Below are positions 19,893 to 28,795 of a DNA stretch of 64,000 bases, piece after piece (position 1 is the stretch's first letter; every line of letters begins with the position of its first letter). The position numbers were made by a program, and so were the translations under genes. A model generated the notes under the pieces. The model saw nothing but the letters and a program-made list of their open reading frames with translations. It had not been told where the DNA came from and ran no database searches. Origin of the DNA: JAZKHT01 sp040385245 (GTDB lineage: Bacteria; Pseudomonadota; Alphaproteobacteria; Rhodobacterales; Rhodobacteraceae); NCBI GenBank assembly GCA_040385245.1, contig JAZKHT010000008.1, forward strand, positions 372,001 to 436,000, read 5' to 3'.

Positions 19893-19927
19893 AAAAAAGC
19901 ATCCCGGCGGGGGGGGTGCCCGCCGGG
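19893..19927 (-). terminator. Terminator/attenuator between rpsB and tsf
   Basis: On the minus strand CCCGGCGGG (19927-19919) pairs with CCCGCCGGG (19911-19903), nine pairs with a C-rich seven-base loop, and a six-T run follows shortly (19898-19893). It lies inside the rpsB-tsf gap, so it should be a partial terminator that sets the S2 to EF-Ts ratio; read-through to tsf is required. Confidence 0.68.
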
Positions 19928-19950
19928 TATCCATTCAAGGGGCCTTTGGA

Positions 19951-20709
19951 TCAGGCCTCGGCGATGGCGTCTTCCTCGGGGGCTGCTTCCAGCGCGCCAA
20001 GGTCGATGCCAGCGGCACCCATCTGGGCCGACATGCCGTCAAGCGCGGCACGGGCGATCAGGTCGCAATACAGCTGGATCGCGCGGGCGGCGTCGTCGTT
20101 GCCCGGGATCACATAGGTCACGCCCTTGGGCGAGCAGTTGGTGTCGACCACGGCCACGACCGGGATGCCCAGTTTGGCAGCCTCGAGGATGGCCAGATCT
20201 TCCTTGCCCACATCGATGATGAAGATCAGGTCCGGGGTGCCGCCCATTTCGCGGATGCCGCCAAGCGAGGCTTGCAGTTTGCCCTGCTCGCGCTCCAGGT
20301 TCAGGCGCTCTTTCTTGGTCAGGCCTTCGGCGCCATGCGCCATCAGCTCGTCGATCTGCTTCAGACGCTGGATCGACTTGGACACGGTCTGCCAGTTGGT
20401 CAGCGTGCCGCCCAGCCAGCGGTGGTTCATGTAGAACTGCGCGCAACGCTCTGCCGCTTCGGCGACGGGCTTTTGGGCCTGACGCTTAGTGCCGACGAAC
20501 AGGATGCGGCCGCCCTTGGCGACGGTGTCACGGACAACCTTAAGCGCCTGATCCAGCATCGGAACAGTCTGCGTCAGGTCAAGGATGTGAATGCCGTTGC
20601 GGTCGCCGTAGATGTATTCACCCATCTTCGGGTTCCAGCGCTGTGTCTGGTGACCATAGTGAACGCCAGCTTCCAGCAGCTGACGCATGGTGAACTCGGG
20701 AAGAGCCAT
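19951..20709 (-). CDS. rpsB: 30S ribosomal protein S2
   Basis: S2 of the small ribosomal subunit, 252 residues. The N-terminus reads MALPEFTMRQLLEAGVHYGH, followed by RWNPKMGEYIYGDRNGIHI, the LFVGTKRQAQKPVAEAA stretch and the C-terminal PDLIFIIDVGKEDLAILEA and VVAVVDTNCSP motifs. The C-terminus has an acidic tail (APEEDAIAEA). It is the first gene of the rpsB-tsf operon; its 170-base leader contains a short hairpin. Confidence 0.98.
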   Translation of the reverse strand: MALPEFTMRQLLEAGVHYGHQTQRWNPKMGEYIYGDRNGIHILDLTQTVPMLDQALKVVRDTVAKGGRILFVGTKRQAQKPVAEAAERCAQFYMNHRWLGGTLTNWQTVSKSIQRLKQIDELMAHGAEGLTKKERLNLEREQGKLQASLGGIREMGGTPDLIFIIDVGKEDLAILEAAKLGIPVVAVVDTNCSPKGVTYVIPGNDDAARAIQLYCDLIARAALDGMSAQMGAAGIDLGALEAAPEEDAIAEA

Positions 20710-20785
20710 GCCTTATTCCTTTCCGGTTTTGGCCTCGGCGAAGCTGTCTCAGGGTCTGATCATTCAGACCCCAACCGGCGGACAT

Positions 20786-20804
20786 GACGGGATTTCTCCC
20801 CGTC
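20786..20804 (-). promoter_or_regulatory. Hairpin in the rpsB leader
   Basis: GACGGG (20786-20791) and CCCGTC (20799-20804) can pair around a seven-base loop about 80 bases before the rpsB start. Leaders of rpsB are autoregulated by S2 in some bacteria; whether this small stem takes part is not known. Confidence 0.3.
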
Positions 20805-20879
20805 AGGCCCAAGCCTCGCCTGTGAAGTGCGCTGCCCTTACGGCCTTTGCGGCCCGGATGCAAGGGCTGCGTGGTGAAA

Positions 20880-21818
20880 TCATGCCACCGTCAGCCAAGC
20901 CGCCGCCGCCCCGACATGGCGGTGATCGGTGCCACAGCAGCCGCCAATCACCCGCAGCCCCGGCAGATCGCGGGCAAGGCGCGCATACAACTGGCCGAAT
21001 TCATCGGCATCGCCTTCGTCCAGTTCGGTGGCGGCGTCCAGTTCGGCATGGCTTTGGCGTGACGCATTGGCTCGGATGCCGCCGATCCGGTCGGCCCAGT
21101 CGGCACCGTCCAGAATATGCGCGAAATGGTCGGGGTGGGCGCAATTGACCATGTAATACAGGGGCGGCACCGGTGCCCTGTCGTCCAACGCCGCAATCGC
21201 CTGCGCCAGCGGTTGACCGGACGGCAGGTTGCCATCGGTTTCAACGGTAAACGACACCGCGACCGGCAGGCCCGCTTCTTCGGCGGCGGCAACAATGCCT
21301 GCGGCCTCTTCCACATGGGTCATCGTCATGGCGGTCACCAGATCGACCCCCGCCGCCGCAAGGGCCGCGACTTGCGGCATGTGCGCGTCGCGGGCGGCCT
21401 GCGGGGTCATGCCCTGCCCCACGGTGTAACCATCGCCCGCCGGTCCGATCACCCCGTTCAGCACATGCGGCACGTCCCCCCAGCGCCGCGCCACACCCTT
21501 GGCAAAGCGCACGGCGTCGGCGTTGACGCGCGCCACGTCATCGTCGGTCAGCCCCATCCGGCGTATCCACGGCGCATTGGCCCGCCAGGTGGCGGTATCA
21601 AGGACAAAGCCCGTCCCCGCCCCCTGCGCCAGCGCCAGATACCGGTCAAAATACAGCGTCAGCGCATCGCGCCCCTCGACCGTGTCCAGCAGGACAAACG
21701 AGGCAAAGGCCGGCAGGTCGATGCCGTGGTGAAAGATGATGTCCGTCTCTAGCCCGCCATCGGCAAGCCAGGGGGCGGACGCACCAAGGTAGTGGCGAGT
21801 GGCTGCGGACATATCCAT
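20880..21818 (-). CDS. Homocysteine S-methyltransferase family protein
   Basis: A 312-residue zinc-dependent methyltransferase of the MmuM/BHMT group, which moves a methyl group from S-methylmethionine or a betaine-type donor to homocysteine or a similar thiol. Key marks are DGGLETDIIFHHG at the N-terminus, the zinc Cys in MVNCAHPDHF and the paired zinc cysteines in VIGGCCGTDHRH. ATG 21818 follows a near-perfect AGGAGG. The donor and acceptor cannot be told from the sequence. It is divergent from psuK; a link between the two is not obvious. Confidence 0.9.
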   Translation of the reverse strand: MDMSAATRHYLGASAPWLADGGLETDIIFHHGIDLPAFASFVLLDTVEGRDALTLYFDRYLALAQGAGTGFVLDTATWRANAPWIRRMGLTDDDVARVNADAVRFAKGVARRWGDVPHVLNGVIGPAGDGYTVGQGMTPQAARDAHMPQVAALAAAGVDLVTAMTMTHVEEAAGIVAAAEEAGLPVAVSFTVETDGNLPSGQPLAQAIAALDDRAPVPPLYYMVNCAHPDHFAHILDGADWADRIGGIRANASRQSHAELDAATELDEGDADEFGQLYARLARDLPGLRVIGGCCGTDHRHVGAAAAWLTVA

Positions 21819-21951
21819 GATTTCCTCCTACACGGTGCCGGGGCCGTCACGAAACACATTGGGTCAATCTACCACGATTCGCACCCCGGATAAGCGCGCC
21901 CTGCACCGGCCCGCCTTGCAGACGCCCCGGCAAATCGCCAAAAGGGGCGGT

Positions 21952-22844
21952 ATGAACCAGTCACCAGACATCCTGTGCATCGGATCGGTCCTGTGGGACA
22001 TCATCGGCCGGTCGGCGGCGTCAATGCGCCTTGGGTCGGATGTGCCGGGGCGGATCAGCCGGCTGCCGGGCGGGGTGGCGATGAACATTGCCATGACCCT
22101 GCGCCGCTTTGGCCTGACGCCCGCGCTGCTGACAGCCGTTGGACGCGATGCCGAAGGGGACGAGTTGATCGCCGCCTGCGCGCGCATGGGGCTGGACACG
22201 CGCCATGTCTATCGGTCCGACGATCTGCCCACCGACCGCTACATGGCGGTCGAGGGGGCCAACGGCCTGATCGCCGCCATTGCGGATGCACATTCGCTGG
22301 AAGCGGCGGGGGACAAGATTTTGCGCCCGCTGGCCGACGGGCGGTTGGGGGCAGCGGACAGCCCGTGGACCGGCCCCATCGCGCTGGATGGCAACCTGAC
22401 CGAGGGGTTGCTGGCCGACATCGCCACCTCGCCGCTGTTCGCCGCTGCCGATCTGCGCGTGGCCCCCGCCAGCCCCGGCAAGGCGGAACGGCTGTTGCCG
22501 CTGCTGACACACCCGCGCGCGACGCTGTATGTTAATCTGGAAGAGGCGGGGTTGTTGGCCAAGGACCGCTTTGCCGATGCCGTCACGGCGGCGGGGGCGT
22601 TGCTGGCGCGCGGTGCGGGCCGGGTTCTGGTGACCGATGGTGGCAACCCCTCTGCCGAAGGGACGCGCGGGGTTGGCGTGATTTCGGCAAGCCCGCCCCC
22701 GGTTCTGGTGACCCGTGTCACCGGCGCGGGAGACACCTTCATGGCCGCCCATATCGTGGCTGAACGGCGGGGCGAAGGGCGCGACGCGGCGCTGCAATCG
22801 GCCATCCGCGCCGCCGCCGACTATGTATCAGGAGAGATTGGATC

Positions 22845-22848
<4 letters not shown>
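21952..22848 (+). CDS. psuK: PfkB family kinase, probable pseudouridine kinase
   Basis: A 298-residue ribokinase-fold sugar kinase. It starts with ILCIGSVLWDIIGR, has the PfkB glycine-rich GGVAMNIAMTL, and the catalytic RVTGAGDTFMAAH near the C-terminus. The specificity call rests on context: its stop overlaps the start of psuG by four bases (ATGA), and PsuK makes the pseudouridine 5'-phosphate that PsuG splits. ATG 21952 follows AGGGG; an upstream open extension has no PfkB homology. No pseudouridine transporter is nearby. Confidence 0.87.
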
Positions 22849-23774
<926 letters not shown>

Positions 23775-23845
23775 AATCCCGCCGCAGCCCCATTGTGCGC
23801 TGCCCTTCGCCTGCATAGATTGCCGCCAGCGACAGAGGAGCCGCC

Positions 23846-24535
23846 ATGACAGATCCCACCCCCCATCAGCGCCGCCTTTTCGGGGGGTTGCGGTCCAGCT
23901 TTCTGACCGGTCTGATCGTGGTGCTGCCGGTCGGGCTGACGATCTATCTGATCTGGACGGTGATCGGCTGGATCGACGGCTGGATCTTGCCGCTGATCCC
24001 CGGTGCCTATCAGCCCGAGGCGTTGATCCACCGTTTTTTCGGACCCGAGGCGAATTTTCCGGTGCGCGGCGTCGGGGTGATCGTTTTCCTCGTGTTCACC
24101 GTCATCGTCGGCTGGATCGCCAAGGGCCTGATCGGGCGCAAGCTGATCCGCTGGGCCGAAGGGTTGGTGGACCGGATGCCGGTCGTCCGGTCGTTGTACA
24201 ACGGGCTGAAGCAGATCGCGGAAACCGTGTTCAGCCAATCGCAAAGCAACTTTGAACGCGCCTGTGTGGTGCAGTTCCCACGCGACGGCGTCTATGCCAT
24301 CGGCTTTGTCGCCACCCGCGCCAAGGGCGAGGTTGCGCAGCGCCTGCCCCATGGTGAAGATACGTTGACGGTCTTCGTTCCAACCACGCCGAACCCCACG
24401 TCGGGCTTCCTGGTCTATATCCCGGAAAAGGACGTGACCCTTCTGGACATGAAGATCGAAGATGCGGCCAAGCTGATCATCTCGGCCGGGTTGGTCTATC
24501 CGAACCCGAAAGACCCGACCCAGCCGGTGACCTGA
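23846..24535 (+). CDS. DUF502 family membrane protein
   Basis: A 229-residue inner-membrane protein of the DUF502 family, function unknown. Two membrane segments are visible: FLTGLIVVLPVGLTIYLIW near residue 20 and GVIVFLVFTVIVGWIAKGL near residue 77. They are followed by the conserved cytoplasmic part VRSLYNGLKQIAETVF and VFVPTTPNPTSGFLVYIPEKDV. It starts 71 bases after psuG. Its stop is immediately adjacent to the stop of the convergent bdhA gene. Confidence 0.93.
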   Translation: MTDPTPHQRRLFGGLRSSFLTGLIVVLPVGLTIYLIWTVIGWIDGWILPLIPGAYQPEALIHRFFGPEANFPVRGVGVIVFLVFTVIVGWIAKGLIGRKLIRWAEGLVDRMPVVRSLYNGLKQIAETVFSQSQSNFERACVVQFPRDGVYAIGFVATRAKGEVAQRLPHGEDTLTVFVPTTPNPTSGFLVYIPEKDVTLLDMKIEDAAKLIISAGLVYPNPKDPTQPVT

Positions 24536-25309
24536 TCACATCGCCGTCCATCCGCCATCGACGCTGATCGTCGTGCCGGTGATCTGATCCGCCGCCGGGC
24601 TGCACAGAAACGCGACCGTGCCTCCGATCTGGGCGGTGGTGGCGAATTCGCGTGACGGCTGACGTGCCAGCATCACCTGTTTCACCACAGTGTCGCGGTC
24701 CATGTTGTGGGCCTTCATCTGGTCGGGGATTTGCGCCTCGACCAGCGGGGTCAGCACATAGCCGGGGCAGATCGCGTTGCAGGTGATGCCCTGCCCGGCG
24801 GTTTCCAGCGCCACTGTCTTGGACAGGCCGACCACGCCATGCTTGGCCGCGATATAGGCCGATTTGTAGGGGCTGGCGGTCAGGCCATGCGCCGATGCGA
24901 TGTTGACCACCCTGCCCCAGCCGCGCGCCCGCATGCCCGGCAGGGCGGCCGCCGTGGTGTGAAACGCCGATGTCAGGTTGATCGCGATGATCGCATCCCA
25001 GCGTTCGGTTGGAAACTCCTCGATCGGGGCGACGAACTGGATGCCCGCGTTGTTCACCAGAATATCGCAGCCGCCCGCCCGTTCGATCAGCGCGCGGCAG
25101 TCGGCACCCTTTGACATGTCGGCGGCGATATAGCGGGCCGTCACGCCAAAGGTCGCGGCAATGTGGGTCGCCAAAGCGTGATCCTCTGGCCGGTCGGTAA
25201 AGCTGTTGATGACGACATCCGCGCCTGCGCGCGCCAGCTCTTCGGCCACGCCAAGCCCGATGCCGGAATTGGACCCGGTGATGATCGCCGTCTTGCCCGA
25301 AAGCTGCAT
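24536..25309 (-). CDS. bdhA: 3-hydroxybutyrate dehydrogenase
   Basis: A 257-residue short-chain dehydrogenase that oxidises (R)-3-hydroxybutyrate to acetoacetate with NAD+, used in polyhydroxybutyrate and ketone-body turnover. The cofactor motif is TGSNSGIGLG, the NNAG motif follows, the catalytic Ser is in NIASAHG and the Tyr-Lys pair in YKSAYIAAKHG. The stretch PGYVLTPLVEAQIPDQMKAH and the end QITGTTISVDGGW are specific to this enzyme. ATG 25309 follows a GGGGGG purine run. A poly-T hairpin lies about 80 bases upstream on the same strand. Confidence 0.93.
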   Translation of the reverse strand: MQLSGKTAIITGSNSGIGLGVAEELARAGADVVINSFTDRPEDHALATHIAATFGVTARYIAADMSKGADCRALIERAGGCDILVNNAGIQFVAPIEEFPTERWDAIIAINLTSAFHTTAAALPGMRARGWGRVVNIASAHGLTASPYKSAYIAAKHGVVGLSKTVALETAGQGITCNAICPGYVLTPLVEAQIPDQMKAHNMDRDTVVKQVMLARQPSREFATTAQIGGTVAFLCSPAADQITGTTISVDGGWTAM

Positions 25310-25388
25310 GATGCCCCCCAAATGCTGCGCCTGCGAAAGGTTTGCATGGCGGATCGGCGATTACCACGGGTTGACCTGTCGAAATGCC

Positions 25389-25417
25389 AAAAAAAACGCC
25401 GGCACAAGGCCGGCGTT
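25389..25417 (-). terminator. Minus-strand intrinsic terminator with no known gene upstream
   Basis: On the minus strand AACGCCGGC (25417-25409) pairs with GCCGGCGTT (25403-25395) around a five-base loop, followed by eight T (25396-25389). This is the best intrinsic terminator in the window for that strand. It is upstream of bdhA and no protein gene feeds into it, which suggests a short non-coding transcript. Confidence 0.75.
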
Positions 25418-25576
25418 AAGTTATTGAGGCAGGTTTCATACAGGCAAGAAACCTATCGAGCAGTGCAGTCTTTATACGCGTAGCTTCGCCGCTGGCCAAG
25501 TTAAAAGTTTGAAATGGCTTGGCACTCGCCGTAACCTCGGCCCCAAGCAAATCAAGCGTCGAAGGAGTGTGGCCCG
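25389..25576 (-). ncRNA. Candidate small RNA between bdhA and the peptide-binding protein gene
   Basis: A terminator with T8 at 25389-25417 ends a stretch that holds no gene on the minus strand. Just before it, AGGTTTC/GAAACCT (25454-25448 with 25437-25431 on the minus strand) can form a second seven-pair hairpin with a ten-base loop. A transcript starting somewhere in the 25460-25576 interval would be about 80-190 bases with a typical bacterial sRNA 3' end. The 5' end and promoter are not identified. It could instead be the end of a leader or an antisense transcript from the gene to the right. Confidence 0.4.
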
Positions 25577-27388
25577 GTGGGATCGAAAATTTTCAGATGG
25601 GCGCAAGGCGCAGGGATCGGGATCGCGCTGGCGGCATTGGGTCAGACCGCCCATGCAGATTCGCATGGCATAGCTATGTATGGACAGCCCGCCCTTCCAC
25701 CCGATTTTGTGTCTTTGCCCCATGCCAACCCCGATGCACCCAAGGGCGGCAGAATCGTGTTCGGGGAATCGGGCGGATACGATTCGCTGAACCCCTTCAT
25801 CCTGAAGGGGGCGGCCCCGGCGGGCGTATCCTTGCTGACGGTGGAAACACTTCTGGGCCGTTCCTACGACGAACCCTTTACTCTTTACGGGGTGTTGGCC
25901 GAATCGGTGGTGACAGACGAGGCACGGTCCTTCGTCGAATTTACACTCCGCGAGGCGGCAAAATTCTCGGACGGCAGCCCCGTCATCGTGGATGACGTGA
26001 TCTGGTCGTTTGAAAAGCTTGGCACGGAAGGCAACCCTCGCTACGCCGCAGCATGGTCAAAGATCGCCGCGTCAGAACAGACCGGCCCGCGCACGGTGCG
26101 CTTCACCTTCAACACGGTGGACCGGGAATTGCCGCTGATCCTGGGCCTGCGCCCGATCCTGAAGCGCGCCCAGTGGGAGGGGAAGGATTTCACCGCATCG
26201 ACGCTTGAGGCGCCGATCGGGTCAGGCCCCTACATCGTCGGCAGTTTTGAACCCGGTCGTTTCATCAGCTTTACCAAGAACCCCGACTGGTGGGGGGCCG
26301 ATCTGCCGTTCTACCGGGGCCAGCACAATTTCGACGAGGTGCGCTACGAATACTTTGGCGACGGCGGCGTGGTGTTCGAGGCGTTCAAGGCAGGCGAAAT
26401 CACGACCTACCGCGAAACCAACCCGGTCAAATGGGACCAGAACTATGACTTCCCCGCTGTCACGGCGGGCGACATCGTCAAATCCGAAATCCCGCATGGC
26501 CGCCCGTCGGGCATCGAAGGGCTGGTGTTCAACACCCGCAAGCCAATCTTTGCTGACTGGCGCGTGCGCGAGGCGCTGATACAGGCGTTCAACTTTGAAC
26601 TGGTGAACCGCACCCTGAACGGCGGGGCCTATCCGCGCATCACCTCGTATTTCTCGAACTCCGCCCTTGGGATGGAACCGGGCACGCCCGCCACGGGCCG
26701 CGTCGCGGAATTGCTGGAACCGTTCAAGGCCGACCTGCTGCCCGGCGCGCTGGACGGCTATACCTTTCCCGTCACCGACGGGACCGAGGCGAACCGCGCC
26801 GGTATCCGTGCCGCGACCGATCTGTTGGAACAGGCCGGGTGGACAGTGCAGGACGGCGCGCTGAAGGATGCCGCAGGCACCCCCTTTGCCTTCGAGATTT
26901 TGCTGGTAAACGGGGCAGACGACATGATCGGTGTCGCCACCATCTATGTCGAGGCGCTGAAACGTCTGGGCATCGACGCGCATGTCACCACCATCGATTC
27001 CGCGCAGTACAAGGAACGCACCACCGCCTATGACTTTGACATGACCCATTATATCCGGTCATTGTCGCTGTCGCCGGGCAATGAACAGACGCTGTATTGG
27101 GGATCGGCGGGGGTGACAGAACCCGGCACGCGCAACTGGATGGGCATGAACTCCCCTGCGGCCGAAGCGATGATCCAGACGCTGCTGACCGCGACCGACC
27201 CGGCGGATTTCGCCGCCGCGACCCAAGCGTTGGACCGGGTTCTGACCACAGGTAGATATGTGATCCCGATCTGGTATTCTGACGTCTCACGTCTGGCCCA
27301 TGCAAAACAGTTGCACTATCCCGAACGCCTGCCGCTTTATGGCGACTGGCTGGGGTTCCAGCCCGAGGTGTGGTGGTATGAAGAATAA
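25577..27388 (+). CDS. Periplasmic substrate-binding protein, family 5 (peptide/YejA-like)
   Basis: A 603-residue ABC-transporter solute-binding protein of the oligopeptide (SBP_bac_5) family, closest in appearance to YejA. It has a signal peptide of about 27 residues ending TAHA, then APKGGRIVFGESGGYDSLNPF, the SBP5 marks FSDGSPVIVDDVIWSFEKL and APIGSGPYIV, and a C-terminal PLYGDWLGFQPEVWWYEE. The start is GTG 25577 with GGAG about nine bases upstream. No permease or ATPase genes are next to it; the following gene is an unrelated lipoprotein. It must use a transporter encoded elsewhere. Confidence 0.9.
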   Translation: MGSKIFRWAQGAGIGIALAALGQTAHADSHGIAMYGQPALPPDFVSLPHANPDAPKGGRIVFGESGGYDSLNPFILKGAAPAGVSLLTVETLLGRSYDEPFTLYGVLAESVVTDEARSFVEFTLREAAKFSDGSPVIVDDVIWSFEKLGTEGNPRYAAAWSKIAASEQTGPRTVRFTFNTVDRELPLILGLRPILKRAQWEGKDFTASTLEAPIGSGPYIVGSFEPGRFISFTKNPDWWGADLPFYRGQHNFDEVRYEYFGDGGVVFEAFKAGEITTYRETNPVKWDQNYDFPAVTAGDIVKSEIPHGRPSGIEGLVFNTRKPIFADWRVREALIQAFNFELVNRTLNGGAYPRITSYFSNSALGMEPGTPATGRVAELLEPFKADLLPGALDGYTFPVTDGTEANRAGIRAATDLLEQAGWTVQDGALKDAAGTPFAFEILLVNGADDMIGVATIYVEALKRLGIDAHVTTIDSAQYKERTTAYDFDMTHYIRSLSLSPGNEQTLYWGSAGVTEPGTRNWMGMNSPAAEAMIQTLLTATDPADFAAATQALDRVLTTGRYVIPIWYSDVSRLAHAKQLHYPERLPLYGDWLGFQPEVWWYEE

Positions 27389-27398
27389 GGTCCGAACC

Positions 27399-27524
27399 AT
27401 GAAGACACTGATCCTGATCGCGGCGCTGACGGCGCTGTCCGCCTGTGCCACCGTCGAAGGTGCCGGGCGCGATATTTCCGCCGGGGCCAGCACCGTCGGC
27501 GGCTGGCTGGGCGCGGGCGGCTGA
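27399..27524 (+). CDS. Entericidin-like small lipoprotein
   Basis: A 41-residue lipoprotein with signal peptide MKTLILIAALTALSAC; LSAC is the lipobox and its Cys would be lipidated. The mature part, CATVEGAGRDISAGASTVGG, is the entericidin A/B pattern. Function of these peptides in alphaproteobacteria is not settled; enterobacterial members are a toxin/antidote pair affecting envelope stability, but only one copy is seen here. ATG 27399 has AAGG at 27387-27390; ATG 27378 is an alternative that overlaps the upstream gene. Confidence 0.85.
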   Translation: MKTLILIAALTALSACATVEGAGRDISAGASTVGGWLGAGG

Positions 27525-27546
27525 TCGTTTTCGCAGACGGCATCAG

Positions 27547-27579
27547 GGGCCGGGCCGCAGGGTCCGGCCCTTGTCTTTT
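27547..27579 (+). terminator. Intrinsic terminator after entericidin-like gene
   Basis: GGGCCGGGCC (27547-27556) and GGTCCGGCCC (27561-27570) pair over ten positions, one of them G-U, with loop GCAG, followed by TTGTCTTTT. Placement 23 bases after the lipoprotein stop fits. Confidence 0.8.
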
Positions 27580-27629
27580 GTGGAACCCCCACCCGCCGTG
27601 GTCGTTTCAGGACCAAAGGGAGAAGGACC

Positions 27630-28025
27630 ATGAAGATCATCGCCACCATTTCAAGCCATCCCGACGTGCAGGGATCGGTTGCCGAAAACCTGATCGCGGC
27701 GGTCGAGGCCGCCTATGATTGCGCCAAGATCTGCGTGTCCTGCGCCGATGCCTGCGTGGCCGAGGATATGGACATGCGCCAGTGCATTCGCCTGTGTCTG
27801 GACTGCGCCGATGTCTGCTTTGCCACCGCCACCACCGCCAGCCGTCGCACCGGATCGAACGAGGCGTTGATCGCGCAGATGCTGGCGGTGTGCGAAACGG
27901 CCTGCCACCTGTGCGGGAACGAATGTCAGGGCCACGCCGGCGCGCATGACCACTGCCGCCTGTGTGCCGAGGCCTGCCTTGCCTGTGCCGAAGCCTGTCA
28001 GCGCGCGGTCAGCGATGTGACCTGA
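27630..28025 (+). CDS. Cys-rich four-helix-bundle protein, DUF326 family
   Basis: A 131-residue protein with about 18 cysteines in repeated CxxCxxxC-type spacing (CAKICVSCADAC, CIRLCLDCADVC, CETACHLCGNEC, CRLCAEACLACAEAC). This is the DUF326 pattern, known from four-helix-bundle copper-storage-like proteins (Csp family), which hold Cu(I) in a thiol-lined core. It lacks a signal peptide, so it would be cytosolic as Csp3 is. The start ATG 27630 follows GGGAGAAGGA. No copper exporter or regulator lies beside it. Confidence 0.88.
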   Translation: MKIIATISSHPDVQGSVAENLIAAVEAAYDCAKICVSCADACVAEDMDMRQCIRLCLDCADVCFATATTASRRTGSNEALIAQMLAVCETACHLCGNECQGHAGAHDHCRLCAEACLACAEACQRAVSDVT

Positions 28026-28031
28026 AACGGC

Positions 28032-28655
28032 CTAGACCAGCGACGTGACCCACAGGATCGTCGCATCTTCGTCCGACAGGCTGATCACGTTATGGCCCAT
28101 GCTGGCGTCATAATAGGCGCTGTCGCCCCGGCGCAGATCGACGGGTTCGTAGAATTCGGTGTAAAGCCGCACCATGCCGGTCAGCACATACAGGAATTCC
28201 TCGCCGTCATGGCGGACCCAGCCATCGAATTCGGCCACATCGCGGGCGCGGACACGGGCGCGGTAGGGCAACATCTGCTTGCGCGTCAGTGTCCCTGCCA
28301 GCAGTTCATGTTCATAGGTTACCGTGGCATGGGCCTGACCTTCGCCCTGTTTCGTTACCGCCATGCGGCCCGACACCTGCGCCTTGGATGGGGGGGTGAA
28401 CAGTTGCGGCACGGATATCGACAGACCTTCGGCCAGTTTCTTCAACGCCTCGTAGGTCGGGGACATCTGGCCGTTTTCAATCTTGGACAGGGTGGACCGC
28501 GCCAGACCCGCCTGCCCCGCCGCCTGTTCCAGCGTCCAGCCGCGCGCCTTGCGCAACTCGCGCACCCGTTCGCCAAGGTTCAGTGGCGTCACCGTGCCCT
28601 CGCCCCCGGTTTCGCGGGCGATGCGGATCAGGCTTTTGGCGTCGGTGCGGTTCAT
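28032..28655 (-). CDS. XRE-type regulator with C-terminal cupin domain
   Basis: A 207-residue regulator. The HTH is LGERVRELRKARGWTLEQAA followed by AGLARSTLSKIENGQMSPTYEALKKLAEGL (read in pieces) at about residues 24-75; a cupin ligand domain follows, with GEEFLYVLTGMVRLYTEFYEPVDLRRGDSAYYDASMGHNV covering both cupin motifs. Such proteins respond to small molecules such as amino acids or polyamines. I start at ATG 28655; no strong ribosome binding site is visible. It is divergent from the DsbA-like gene by about 140 bases and may control it. Confidence 0.87.
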   Translation of the reverse strand: MNRTDAKSLIRIARETGGEGTVTPLNLGERVRELRKARGWTLEQAAGQAGLARSTLSKIENGQMSPTYEALKKLAEGLSISVPQLFTPPSKAQVSGRMAVTKQGEGQAHATVTYEHELLAGTLTRKQMLPYRARVRARDVAEFDGWVRHDGEEFLYVLTGMVRLYTEFYEPVDLRRGDSAYYDASMGHNVISLSDEDATILWVTSLV

Positions 28656-28795
28656 GTCGACGCAAATAAGCCATGCCCCGCCGCCTTGCAACGATTGCCT
28701 GCCGGTGGCGAGCGGCCCTTGACCTTGGCCCCCGCACAGGCAATGCACCCCCGAACCGCCGCGCACAGTCGGCCTTCTCAAACCCGGAGGGGCGC

